In this document: in pieces, positions 45,202 to 56,612 of the stretch
Layout of the letters: each line of letters begins with the position of its first letter
Numbering within the stretch: position 1 is the stretch's first letter
Notes under the pieces: model-generated
Database searches by the model: none
What the model saw: the letters and a program-made list of their open reading frames with translations, nothing else
Told to the model about the DNA's origin: nothing
Program-made: the position numbers and the translations under genes
DNA from: Alligator mississippiensis
Lineage: Eukaryota; Chordata; Crocodylia; Alligatoridae
Direction: 5' to 3'
NCBI RefSeq assembly: GCF_030867095.1
Contig: NC_081824.1
Location: forward strand, 235,502,719 to 235,566,718
DNA length: 64,000 nt

Positions 45202-45899
45202 GAGCATTGTGGGTGCCAGGGAAGATGAAGAGAAAGAATGGTCATTAATCAAAGCAGTGGGGCTATTGACTCTTGTTGGCACTGGAATTCTATTGAGCAT
45301 TCCTGAAGAAGCAGTTCAAAAGAAGCTGTTTCACTTATTGTTAGTTGAGACCAGTTTTCACAACACAATCTGCCAGTTTAGGGAATAGAAACAGGGGGGT
45401 TCTACACATTTGGATGTTCAGCACATTAACCTCTCATTTTTAAGGAAGGGGCCTACTTTCTGTAGACAACTAGTTTTAGCTTGGGTACATCAAACGTGGT
45501 GAAAGAGGGTCGGGTTACCTTTGCAATGGGGCACTGTGGTCAAGGCTGACCAGCAATTATCACTCACTATCTTTAATCCAACAGGGCCTCCTGCTGATGC
45601 CAAGTGGGACCCTGCATGAGGATTAGGAATAGAATACAGCCTCATGTTGCACACAAAATATCAGGAGCAGATTGTACCACCCTCAGTCTTGTGGCACTCT
45701 TCCCAGCTAGCTCTTACCATTTTATCATGGTTTTCAGTGTTCTCTTAATGTCCCAGCTCCTGGAGTCATGTGCCTGTAGCAATATCTCATCTTTTACTTC
45801 AAATGAAAATATGTATGCCCAAGAAAGCTAGAAAATGTGGACTTTGAAAGAATAAGATGAGTAGTTTTTAACTTCTGATTTTTCGGTAGTCAGCTCTTC
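45202..45899. other. Intergenic DNA, nothing recognised
   Basis: No repeat end or exon was identified with confidence. Confidence 0.4.
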
Positions 45900-46218
45900 T
45901 CTCCCTGGACCAGGACAGCCTCAGGTTGCAGTGGGGGAATAGGAGTGGGGTGGTGGGGTGGTAAGTCCCACCCTGCCAGGGCCCCACCCAACTTACCCCT
46001 GCTCCTGCTTCTGCGGCACTGTCCCTCACCATGGGGGGCCTCAATCTAGCCCACACCCCTTCTCTCCCCCATGGACTGACCTGCTGGGCTTGAGTGCATC
46101 CATGTTGGCACTCAGCCCTCCACCCCCACTTCGGATTGACTCCAAGAGGCTCCAAGATCTACCACAAGAGGCTCTGAGATGTACCGGTGGATTAAGATCC
46201 ACTGGTTGGGGATCACTG
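45900..46218. mobile_element. hAT-like element, right end only
   Basis: The right boundary GGTTGGGGATCACTG at 46204-46218 is the inverted CAGTGATCCCCAACC terminus of a Charlie-type hAT, preceded by AAGATCCACTGG and ATGTACCGGTGGATTAAG. The left boundary is not resolved; GC-rich sequence extends back to about 45900. The 95- and 88-codon frames are repeat-derived. Confidence 0.45.
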
Positions 46219-48675
46219 CTCTAAGACATCAGCTGTTTCTTCCTCCCCTCACCAAGTTCCCACTTTCATTCTTATCAGTTCTTCTTCTTTAATTTTCCAA
46301 GTAGACTCCCCTTTCCTGGCTCTGCTTTGTGCCCCATTATCATTTTACTCCTGGTTCTTGCTTTCTAATTCAGTGTTCTCTAGGCCTCACCCCCCATATC
46401 CCCTGCTTCCTGGACATGAGAGAATAGTGGCAAGAAGCTGGGGTACTGACCAGGGCTCATCTTGTCCAGTCCCTCCTAGCTTTCTATGGCCACAGCCAGT
46501 AAAAACAAGACATTCTGAAATCATTTTATGCTGGAGAATGCCCCATGCATCTAGTGCAGGATTGAGCGCTGAACTCCCACTCTCTCTTGCCCTAATCTTG
46601 CCCTACATGTATAGACATTTCATATCCAACAGCCTTCCCCTACTCTAGTGTGAACACCATAATGTGAATCTGTATGTAAACTCCAATACAGAAATAAGCT
46701 GTACTAGTGTAACCTGTATAACTGCATCCCCCATATGGCTTGCACTGAAAAAGTTCTATCAGTAGATATCACACTGCTAAGCAGCATAGGTATATGCATA
46801 TTTTTAAACTGACTTAGGTAGCTGTGTTAGTCTGCAGTTAGTCAGATGGCAGGGTTGATGCGTGCTTTTATAGACTAACTAAATAAGATACTGTTAAAGT
46901 GACACAGTGCCTGTGTGTAGACAAGCCCCTCGACAGGTTCAAGTTTTAACAAGTTTTTCCCAAAGTCCTCCTTTGCTTCTACAGAATATCTACAAGCAGA
47001 TTTCTGAGCTCACAGTTGCACCATTCCACAAGCATTTGCAGTCCTAATTAGGTCCTGTCCAATCCCTTCTTTCTCAAACTTTGTCACAATGATGACAATC
47101 AAAACTAATTACAGAAAGTCACTTTGATGTATCCTACTACCAGGGGCCCCTGATTCCTACCAGTGCAACTACTGCTATATTCCTGCATGTCATTTCTACT
47201 ACATTTCTTAATGGGTACATCAGTCATGGCTAAAGCCTCCCCACTCCCAGTGGATAGAGATGAACTTGACCTAAATTTCATAGAAGGGCCTCATGGCTTC
47301 TATAGCATTTGGGTGTGGTAGGCAGAAAACTCTGCTGCAGATTCTGATTCATTTAAACAAAGAGAGTTTCATCTGGAATTGAGTAGAGAAATTGATGGTA
47401 TCCTGAGAAGAATGTTCCCTATGCCAAGGCATTCTACATGAAATGCAATGTATTGGATACTGGGTATCCATTTTTTTTTGCCTCCAGTATTCTGTGGAAT
47501 TTTGTACTAACAACACAAAACAACATTGTAGAAACTGCATAAAGCTTGGAAGAGGCTGCAGAATCTGGCAACTCAGTAGGGGACAGCTGGATCCAGCATC
47601 CAGGAGAGTAATTTTGAAGTCAGTTTAGGACTGCGGAATAGGAACATCAGTTAGATGTTTATGCTAAAATAACCAGAAGTGAGACAATTAACAAACCTGC
47701 CATTCCAAGAGTCTTCCTATGGTTTCAGAAATAAGACTGTTTGAGAAGAACCAAGAAAAGAGTTCACATCCTTCTGTCCTCTTGTTTCAAGCTTTCTGCA
47801 GGCCCAGCAGACAAACTGCTGTGGTGGTATTCCCTTCAGATGTTGAAGGTTTTTTCACAACAGAGATGAATAGGAAGTAGTTTATTTGAGATGAAAGCTT
47901 AGATACCAGAGCACTCTCCTGTGGATATAAGAGATTCCATGACAAATTCCAAGGCTGAAGATTTTCAAAATACCGGGGGTTCTGGCAACCTGTAATACCA
48001 CTGTCTAATCAGCTTAAGACATTCCTTTTGGTCCCTAAGCTTTACACCTATTTCAAAAGAGTGAACCGCAGAAGCAAGAGATTCTTCAGAGACAGAGAAC
48101 ACCAGTTAGACCTTTCAGACCATGTCCTGTAGGACCGGCCCCAAAGTTGATATTCGAGGGTTAAGTCCTATCCCTTTTAATAGTCCTGTTACTTTTTCCA
48201 TTATCTGACAGACCTTATGTTCCACTCTAAATCATTTTTATCTGTTTTTGATGTTTTCACCATCTTTGAAGCTTTACAGATAGTTATCATAACTTCTCTT
48301 GACCCTCCTGGGCAGGATAGGTTCAGGCCTTGCCTAAAAAGATTAAAATTTGTTCAGGTGTAACTGCATTCATGTAGTGATACCAGTGCCAACGCTGATG
48401 AATGGCAGTATGAGGAATGGCCCAATGCATCTCTGCCTATGTGATGTAAGAACAACACTGCAAACAAACCTAGAACAGACAGGGCTTCATTGGGGAAGGT
48501 GAAAAAATACAATGTGATTTTGCATTTGTGAGGAAATCCTTAAGAGAGCTGAAAAAAATTGCAACAATGAAAAGCAGCATTGCATTCTCTTGCCATCTAC
48601 CTATGTTAGTTATAACATTTCTCCATGCAAAAGAGAGCATTATAGTCAGCAATAATGGCAGAGATTGATGTCATA
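46219..48675. other. Intergenic DNA with one dispersed-repeat end
   Basis: About 46811-46895 (TAGGTAGCTGTGTTAGTCTGCAG, CTTTTATAGACTAACTAAAT) resembles the terminal part of a repeat common in turtle and crocodile genomes ('gtagccgtgttagtctg...agactaac'). The class is uncertain. The remaining sequence holds no recognised exon. Confidence 0.4.
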
Positions 48676-48970
48676 GGGCACATCTACATGTCGCCATACA
48701 GAGATGTTGCTATGGTGCTGTGCTTTAGTACTTCTTCTTGAAAGTAGTAAAGCAGGGCGCAGTATGGGTGGTTACTGTGCCCTGCTCACGATGCAGTTAG
48801 ATTTCACTGCTACATCACTGTAGCAGTGCGCTATAACAGGGGAGTGCACCACTACAGCAATATAGCTGGCAATCACGTGTGGACCCACATGATTGCTACA
48901 TCACCATAGCATGCCATACAGCGACGTAGTGCACTGTTTTGTCACCATAGGGTGACATGTAGATGTGCCC
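48676..48970. mobile_element. MITE with 20-bp near-perfect TIRs (295 bp)
   Basis: GGGCACATCTACATGTCGCC (48676-48695) matches the reverse complement of 48951-48970 at 19 of 20 bases. TATGGTG / CACCATAG and GCTACATCAC / GTAGCAGTGC words recur inside in both orientations. Immediate flanks are ATA on each side, but no 8-bp duplication is seen. The GGGCACATCTACATGT terminus is shared with 39391, although the interiors differ. Confidence 0.7.
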
Positions 48971-51658
48971 ATAAAGTGTCTCAGTCCTCTGATATAGAGC
49001 CTGCCCAACTGCTCCTGAAAAGACAGGCAATGATATGAACAGAGGTAGGGAGGCTTATGTGGAGGTGACAGCTACTAAAGATTCTGCTGTGATGCTGCAG
49101 TAGTCCAGAAACATCAGACTCCACACTTGACACAAGATGCCAACTGCCCCTTCTGAAACCAGGCTTGAGATGCCCTTTCCTGCATGGACAAAGACACCAT
49201 GCCCTATTCAAAGGTTAGTACATAACTGTTTTACATTGAGAGCAGGAGCCTCTTCTTAACCTGACTCCTCTCCATTTCACTCTTTTACAGGGGTTTGTGA
49301 AGCGGGAATTTTTTCAAGCAAGGGTGAATTAAAGGAAGTACTACCTTGTCAGTTGCAGAATTTGGCTCCCTTCTTTCCCAAGGTATTGGTCAGGAAATTA
49401 GACCACATGATACAATATACCCTCTAGATTCTGTGAGCCCATTGTGTTCTTTTGATCTTTATACTAAAATGTTTTTTGAGGGTGGGGAGAGAGAGAGAGA
49501 GAGGATAAGGGATCGCTCTGCATGTGTAGACAATGACTGGGAAACATCCCACAGCAGCAGCATTCACTGGAGCAGGAAGGTGAAGGCGGTTTGATTGCTG
49601 TGAAGAAAGCAGCATGCAGTCTGTGGGTGTACATTAATGAATGAAGGAACAGTTTGTTAAGCTCAGCATCAGTCTCCATGGTTTCTGGATTTGTGATTAG
49701 TGTCTCCAAGTATGTTTGCAGTGTGGTGTTAATATCCTGAGTGGGGTGAAGAGAAGCAGAGACACAGAGATAAGGAGGGGAACCTTGGCACGGAGAGGAG
49801 GAAACTGTGCATTACGTTGCCAACGACACATCCCAGGGCCTTCCTGTACTGCAGTGTCTGCAGCACGTGGAGACACACCCACACTAGCTTTAAACAAGCA
49901 TTTACTCAGCTCCTTGAGCAGGTTTTGCAGCTGCACTGAACACTGTGCTGCCACATCTACCCTGCTACTGGAACCCAAGCTGACTCGCTTGCAGCCTGCA
50001 GCCGTGTATCTATAGCACACTATAGACTCTTCAGTGATGTACCCCCAGACAGCATCCTCTCTTCTCCACTCCTGCCCCACCACCCGCCATTCCTTGACTA
50101 GTGCTTCCCTGACTTCTTCCCCCATGCCTTGGTTGCTTTTTTCTTTGGCTCACTGTTGCTTTAAATATCTCAAAGGTAAAAAAATTAGCTGTAGCATCCT
50201 AGACTTTTTCAGACATGCTGAGTGTGTTCAGGCACAGTAGATGGGCCAGTGAACTTGGGAGAGATGTTTGTGGGGACCCATGGAAGAAAACTAGTTACTC
50301 CTCAGGCCCCAACCCTCCCAACCTTGTAGCTATAGACAAACAGCTGTTAATGGGAAGTGGGGGGGGAGGGGGGAAGCATTGCAGGAAAAGCACAGCACCT
50401 CCAGTCAGTAGTGCAATGATGGGTGGGCAATCAAGGCATGAGCCTTGGGCATTGCCTAAAGGGGCAGCATTGGAATGGAGCTGAGTGGCTACTTCAGCTT
50501 CCCACCCCTCTTACTGCCCCCCCCTCCCCCACACACACACACTTTGCACCTTCCCTGCTCTGCCTAGCAAGCAAAGAGGATAGAGAAGCAGTGTGGCACA
50601 GGAGCAGTGCTCAGGGGTTTCCTGCTGCTGGGGAAGATGTCACCTTTTTTTGCCATGGAAAACCAGTGTTTTTTGACTGTTTAGCACACATGTTGGGGGA
50701 TGGCATCTCCCCCAACAGCTGGAAACCTCTGGTCCATGCGTCTACATAGGTGCCCCTGCCGCTGCTCCAGAGCCAGACCTGGAGCAGGGAAGGTGCAGGA
50801 TGAGTGAGGGACTGAAGGGGAGATGGGTTGTTGAGGTGCCCCTATATCCCCATTCCCAGTGCACAGTATTGGCCAGTTATGCCTCTTCCTTAAGTGCTGT
50901 GGGGCTCTCAGGTAGACACTCTTGTCACTGAACTACACTGACACTTCCAGTGGAAAAAAAAAAGTCTCACTGCCCTTTCTCATTTTTGATAACTTTCCCC
51001 CTTTTCCATTCACCCAAAATTCTGACCAAGTGTTTTCTCTAGCAATCTTCCAGCACATCTTGTAGTCCCTTTAGTCCCTTGGTCAAATACCTTAAATTCT
51101 CTGTGCTTCAGTTCCCTTTCCCTAAACTGTACTTCTTTTCTAAACTGTACTGGGGATAACAGTACTTCTTTTCTCCCAGACTTTCTTCATCTTGCCTGAC
51201 TGGAGCTGGATCCTGGAAAGCAATGTAGTTGGGCAAGGCCCTTCTCTAACTTTAACTGTACTTGCTCATAGTGAGTTGCAGAATCAGGACCTTGGACTAT
51301 ATACCAATGGTCCACCAGCTTTGCTGGCCCATGGCAACAACACTAAGCAAGTAATGCCCCATGGACAGCCTTTGCTCTCCTGCCAACTTGCAGATATACA
51401 TATCTGTGGGAAGTCAAGTCTTCTGCAGGCATCAGTGGCATTAACCATAAGGCCGGGGCTGGGGACAACTGAGCCATGCTTTTGAGGCAGGGACATGCTC
51501 TTTCTCTCTCGATGTGCAGCTACAAGCAAAACGATCTTGGTTGGAACCTTTAGGCAGCAATGTAATGTTAACAAATATTATTGTTAATACTGTTTCTAAT
51601 TGTCCTGATGGTGAGGGTTCACATATTGGTATTTTCTCCTGAACCCCTCCTTCTAATG
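48971..51658. other. Intergenic DNA with simple repeats
   Basis: A (GA)n run lies at about 49487-49504, a (CA)n run at about 50529-50541, and a MIR-like block near 51085-51165 (CTGTGCTTCAGTTCCC, ACTGGGGATAACAG). Around 49840-49985, CTGCAGCACGTGGAGACACACCCACACTAGC resembles an old fold-back element. The 142-codon minus frame 49697-50125 has no domain I can name. Confidence 0.4.
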
Positions 51659-51952
51659 CAGTAATTTCAACCTTTTTAGACTCGAGGCACCCCTCATTAG
51701 ACTCAGCGCATTGCTCAAAAAATGCCAGCTCTTATTTTTCACTCATATTTTGACTACGGGAAAACAATGGAATGACAGTTTGTCACAGAGAACTTAGAAA
51801 GACCACAACAGGTCAGAATGTTTTTAACACTACGGATTCCTATTTGAAATCTCTGGGTTTGTCTTGTGAATCAGGTTTGTACACCGAACAGTGCTAACTT
51901 GGTGTGGCATCCCAGGGGAACACTAGAAAGGATCTCAAGGCACCCGAGGGTG
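51659..51952 (+). mobile_element. hAT/Charlie-like MITE, related to 61718
   Basis: It opens CAGTAATTTCAACCTTTTTAG and shares AATGCCAGCTCTTATTTTTCACT, AAAGACCACAACAGGT and CTATTTGAAATCT with 61718-62019. The usual right terminus (TTGAGAATC...) is missing. TTCTAATG before the left end and TTGTAATG at 51953-51960 match at 7 of 8, which could be a TSD or coincidence given the missing terminus. Confidence 0.6.
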
Positions 51953-51960
51953 TTGTAATG

Positions 51961-53129
51961 AAAAGTTTGACCAAAATTGATCTGTAAATTAACCAGTAGG
52001 AGGCACTGGGGAGACCTGAACATGAAAAATAAATATGCAGGGTAAAATGGAAGTAGTTTGCCTTTAAGCAGGTAACTATTGGTAGAACTGTGTTCACTAG
52101 AGGAAAGTTATCCATGCACATGTTTTGTGGTCAGGGAGCTACAATTGCTAATAAAGGCTCCAAATCTGCTAGCAGATCCATGGAGTCAAGCTCTTCTGCC
52201 TGCGGAGAAGAGGCACAGAGACCTACCTCCTCAGATCAACTTTTTTTCTCAAGGCCCTGGCAAGGGTAAGCAATGCCAGTGGGGGCTGTTGTGGGATGGG
52301 GAGTGTCCTTATGCAAGTAGCTTGACAACTCTGCCTTTTCCCTTTCAGGGCACTTGATTCTAAATGCAGAGCAGGAGTTTGGCATCATTCTGCACCCCAG
52401 TGCAAGGGAAGGGGGAAGTCTAGCCATAAAAGGAGAGTTAATAAAATCTACTGAAAATGACTGGCTCATTGTCCCGATTCTAGAGCTATGCAATAAATGT
52501 ACCGATGACTTTTACACAGTGTTGCCAGTGGTAACAGAAAATAAAGGCACTGCTAGTGGGATGTGATGGTCGAATTTAATAGCAAGCAGAAGCAGGAATA
52601 GTGGTTGTACTTATTAGCAATTCTTGTTACACCTGCGGACTTAACTGTAGAGGGTCACTCAATGACTTTTTAAAAACACAATTCTGCCTTGAAGTGCGTG
52701 CTATTAAACGTGATCCTTTTAAGCTCCCGTGCATGGCATAGAGTCCTGCCTGCAGGGCGGGACAGGCTGGCACAATAGAGATGGCTGGTTTTCACTGGAG
52801 CTGGCAGAGGCTGAGGGAAGCATTCACCTACAGCCCTCCCCGTTAGAGATGTCTCCAGGCAGGTCACATCAGAAAACTGAGGAGCAACAAGTCTCCCTGT
52901 GCCCGCTCATGTGCACACACTCAGATTAAAACTACGTGACTTGAGAGCAGTGGGGCAAGCCTGGAGCTTCCTAGCCCCATCCTACAGCTGCGTTGGCTGG
53001 GATGGTTGACCCTCTTACCGACCAAGTGGGGCCCTGTGCTTCCACAGGGTGGGCATCCCCGAGTCGAAGGGAAGGCCTTTCTGGGGCATTCGCAGGTCAC
53101 AGCAGCCACTTCCCAGCTCTGTTGCCAGT
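51961..53129. other. Flank upstream of the CpG island
   Basis: Composition rises from AT-rich to GC-rich toward 53 kb. No exon was recognised. The 92-codon frame 52079-52357 has no domain. Confidence 0.4.
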
Positions 53130-53639
53130 GAGGACCCGAGGCAGGTCACTCCATCCCTGCACGGGGGCCTTGCTGCTCTGGCCTCTGGGGCAGCGGTTCT
53201 CCAACTCCCTCGGGGCGGCAGGCACCTCTCACTGGGCCGGGGCAGCCCCTCCACGGCTGTCAGGGGGTGCCAGGGCAGCGCGCAGCCCCTTCGACACGGG
53301 CTGGGCGGCGGGGCCGGCGGGGCCTGGCTTATGCGCTCGGTTGCTACGTGCTTCTCTACTCACGCCTTCAAACGAGCTGGCGGCGCCCGGCCGCGCCTCA
53401 GGGGCTCCCGCCACACGGGGCTGGGCGGGCCGGGTCCGCTCCCGCCGGCAGCATCCCCGGGGCCGCCCCCTGCCCCAGCTGCCCCGTGCGGGGGGCGGTG
53501 CGGCGCGCGGGTGGGAGGGCTGTGGCGGCCGGCGGCGATAAGGGGCTGGCGCTGCGCCGCCGCCGAGGCTCCCAGCGCGGGGGGAGGCAGCCGGGAGCCG
53601 CCGCCGCGCCATCGCCACCCCCTCGCCCCGCCTCACGCG

Positions 53640-53792
53640 CCGCACTGAGGCGCGTGGCCGTGCCCGCGCGTGTGTGTGTGCGTGTGTGTGAGAGAAGCGG
53701 CGAGCGTCGCCCGCCCGCCCCTGCTCCCGCCGCTGCCGCTGCCGCCGCCGCCGAGCGATGCTGGCCCCGGTGCCTCTGTGAGGAGCCGCCAG
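53640..53792 (+). other. Candidate non-coding first exon with a 7-codon uORF
   Basis: If transcription runs rightward, a first exon could end at GCCGCCAG|GTAGGAGC (exon end 53792). It would contain one ATG, at 53758, in the context CGAGCGATGC, followed by six more codons and TGA at 53779-53781: a tiny upstream ORF typical of 5' leaders. The start coordinate is arbitrary; no initiator element was identified. The alternative is a purely intronic or minus-strand context. Confidence 0.3.
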
Positions 53793-54033
53793 GTAGGAGC
53801 GCGGCGAGGAGGCGCCGCCGCCAGGTACCGCGGGGGTTGCCGCGGCCGGCCGGGCTCGGGGTGGCGGGAGGGGACCGCGGGGCGACTCCCCGCTGCATCC
53901 GTGCCGCCGCGGGGCTGCGCACACCTGTGTGTCCCCAGCGCGGGGGCCGCGCCTCCGTGTGTGTGTGCGTGTGTGTGTGCGCGCAGTTCCCGAGGAGACG
54001 CCCGCCCGCGCGCGCACACACACACACACACAC
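53667..54033. repeat. Alternating purine-pyrimidine tracts (GT)n/(CA)n in CpG island
   Basis: Three tracts lie within 370 bp: GCGCGTGTGTGTGTGCGTGTG-type at about 53667-53690, (GT)/(GC) at about 53956-53984 and (GC)/(CA) at about 54008-54033. The second and third form a perfect 16-bp inverted repeat (53969-53984 with 54010-54025) around a 25-nt spacer. Confidence 0.9.
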
Positions 54034-54103
54034 CCGCGCGGAGGCACCTGCCCGCCGCAGCAGCCTGCTCCAGCCTGGCCCCGGGCGCCGTGCAGGGGGA
54101 CGC

Positions 54104-54132
54104 GGCCGGGCCGGGCCGGGCCGGGCCGGGCC
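54104..54132. repeat. GGCCG pentanucleotide repeat
   Basis: Nearly six consecutive GGCCG units with no interruption lie in the CpG island. Copy number is likely polymorphic and error-prone in assemblies. Confidence 0.95.
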
Positions 54133-54640
54133 AGGATGATGAATGGCTCGTGCCGCGCTGGAGATTCGTATTTCCCTCTCCCGCCGGGGGCAGCGCGCCG
54201 GTCCCCTGCCCTGCCCTCGCGGCACGGAGCGGAGCGGCGCTGCTCTGCGACCCCCGGGCGGGGAAGGGCTTGGTGCTGCAGCCCGCCGCCGCCGCGGGAG
54301 CTTGTGGCGAGACAAAAGCGGCGGGGCAGGCGCAGGGCTGGGGCCGACAGAACTGCCGGGCACCGGGTCCGGGCAGAGCCGGCACCGCTGCAGCGCGGGG
54401 ATGCCGCAGTTGGCGCTCCCGGCTCCGCCCGCCTTGCCCAGGGCTGGTCCTTCCTTCCCGGGCTGGCTGTCCCCAAGGGCCTGTCGGGGGAGTGTGGTTC
54501 CCCAGCAGCAGGTTGTGGGCAGAGCCGGGGCATGGCTCACCTGCCCTGGGGACGTGGTCGCCAACCCTTCTGCCTGGCGCAGAGGGAGCCGTTGAGGGGA
54601 TGGCGCTGCGGAAGGTAAAGCCCAGGGTGAGGGCCGAGCA

Positions 54641-56612
54641 GGGGGCACGCGCTTTCCAGGTTTGTCTGTAGCAGGCAGATGGTCTGCCCCCGACGCCAGG
54701 GTGCTGTGTCAGAGACCAACCCCTCCCGTGTATGCCAGGCCAATAGGCCAAACCCCTCATCTCCCAGCGGGGTAAATAAAGCCCAGAGCTAAACCAGAAT
54801 TAACCTCCGAAGGGATGAGCACCTCTGTCATGGCTCACAGTAAGCTGCTTAATTTCTTTGTAAAGGTGGCTCAGTTTCGCAAGAGAAAGGAAAGCAACAC
54901 ATTTGCAAAATGGGTCTCTGGCTTAATTAATTTGCTGGGTTTAACAAATGCTGCCAAGCCTTGGATTTTGTGCGGGGTTTGGGGTTTGTTGAGGTTTTGT
55001 GGGGGGGGGTTTACAATTGCCTTGCAGAACAAACCCCCTGGTTCCTTCCCCTTAGACATTTAATCTGTTTCAGAGGTAAAATAAATAGAGATACCTGCAG
55101 ACCTGATTAAACTACAGTTCTCTTTCCCAGCAGCAATGTGGAATCGGCACTAAGGGGAACTCTGTTAAACAGCACTCCTCCGGTAGGCTTTGTCTAAGTG
55201 GAAGCATGGTTAGGTCTCACCAGTCAGTTTAGTTTAATTCTTTAAAAGTAGCCTTGCCTCTTCTTTCCCGGCCAAGCTGTGCTGAACAGCCTCACAATCC
55301 GCAATGTCTTGAGGGTGAAAGCTGACTGCCAAAACATTGCAGAAACGGAGCAGACACAAAGGAACATCAGAAGTCTAAAAATGAAAGCTGTAGTAAAAGC
55401 ACCAGGTCGCACTTGTGTGTGTACATTTATGTGTATTACTCTTTTCACTCACACGTTGCAGAAGGTGAGACTGCCAACTTCAGACGTTGAAGAATCATGA
55501 GTCAGACCATGCAATCGTGCGACTTAAAAATCAGGAGGTATTTTTGGGGCTTTTTTTTTTTAAATCTTTTTATTTGCCTTTTGGATCCACTAGGGTATAT
55601 TTTCATGCTGTTCTCCACAGCCAGAAGGCTGTGAAACTTACTCTTTTTCTAATGAAAGCTGAGATTCTTCTATATAAACAGGACTCCCGCAACAGAGAAA
55701 AAATGCAATTATTGTAAGACTCGTGATAAAATGGCAAGAACTGACAACTCTCAGATAGCTGGCCTGCGTGCATTCAGGTGTGCTTAACAAATCTCTCTCT
55801 TTCTCTTTCTCTCTCTTTTTAACAGAGTGTTTTTCCACAGGGTTTTTTATCCTGTTTACAGCTGTTACATCCTTCTGAGGCTAGATGAGTAACAAGTTCC
55901 CTGTGCTCAAGAGTGGTAAAATGTCTTGCATTTCTGGAGCTTAAACTTGCTAGAGCTTCTGTACCATCTCTACTCATAACTGCCTCCAACCAAATAAAAC
56001 TCCACTCTGCCTCATATCTTACAAGCATCTCTTGTGTACAGCTATAAAAAATGCTTTGACAGCTGCCCTGCTTGATGTTGTTCATTCTTGCAGTAAGTTC
56101 TGTTGCACCATCTTGGATTTAAATATAACAAAACTCAGATAAAGTCTACAAGCCTAGTCTTCCTCAATGGTTTGCCTGGCACAGTTGGGGCTGTTAAAAG
56201 TTTACGCACCAACAAAACCACTTTCTTTCTTTGCTGATGTTCATCAAGTACCTAGCAAAATTTCTGGCTGTAGTTCTCTCCCAAGATCCTGGTACTTGGC
56301 ATCTTTTTGTAGCATGTACTATTTCAGGCTTTTTGTGTTTAAGGGGTCTATTTCACTATGCTTCTGACAGCAGTACAGAATTGTATGGGATTAAAACAGG
56401 GCCATTTTATGCTCACATCATGTTGTCGGTGGCTGCACAAGACAGTGAGTGGTCCTCAAAGGCTCCTGTTTCTCTGTCTATCCCTGCAGTATACTCAGCA
56501 GTAATCTGCTCTGCTCCAAGCCTCAGGGCTGTCACTACCAAGATTGAACTTGGTTTCATGTAGCTTTTTTTGGGGGGGGGTGGGGGGAGGAGGAGATTTG
56601 TACTCTGGGTAG
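54641..56612. other. Intron-like or intergenic DNA downstream of the island
   Basis: Composition falls back to average. A strong pyrimidine tract ending in AACAG (about 55789-55825) followed 268 bp later by TTGCA|GTAAGTTC (about 56093) would delimit a non-coding exon if both sites are used. The flanking frames are short and unrecognised. Confidence 0.35.

Larger units (their letters stand above)
53130..54640. promoter_or_regulatory. CpG island, probable promoter of a host gene
   Basis: This segment is extremely GC-rich and full of CpG, in contrast to everything around it. It contains several GC-box-like strings (GGGCGGCGGGGCC near 53303, GGGGGCGGTGCGGCG near 53488), no clear TATA box, and multiple candidate splice donors. 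On the plus strand these are CAG|GTAGGAGC after 53792, CAG|GTACCG after 53824 and AAG|GTAAAG after 54614. On the minus strand there is GGGCAG|GTGAGCC at 54541/54540. Unmethylated CpG-island promoters keep this composition in vertebrates. Transcription direction is not settled. The very long frames on both strands (up to 434 codons) come from the lack of A/T-rich stop codons and are not proteins. Confidence 0.75.

Noticed and set aside
49697..50125. 142-codon minus-strand ORF, considered as a Myb/SANT-like transposon protein
   Set aside because: A weak Trp/Glu-rich start (REALVKEWRVVGQEWRRED) does not continue into a SANT fold pattern. The downstream part lies over an old fold-back repeat.
54598..54671. 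Coding first exon starting ATGGCGCTGCGGAAG with donor GTAAAG
   Set aside because: The Kozak context and donor are acceptable, but five codons are too few to recognise a protein and no partner exon is visible. Mentioned only as a candidate donor.
53229..54760. Very long ORFs (434, 416, 375, 333 and 290 codons) on both strands
   Set aside because: They overlap in several frames at once, consist of Ala/Arg/Gly/Pro runs, read through (GT)n and (CA)n as RVCVCV/THTHTH-type strings and occur only where GC content is extreme. They are stop-poor CpG-island sequence, not proteins.
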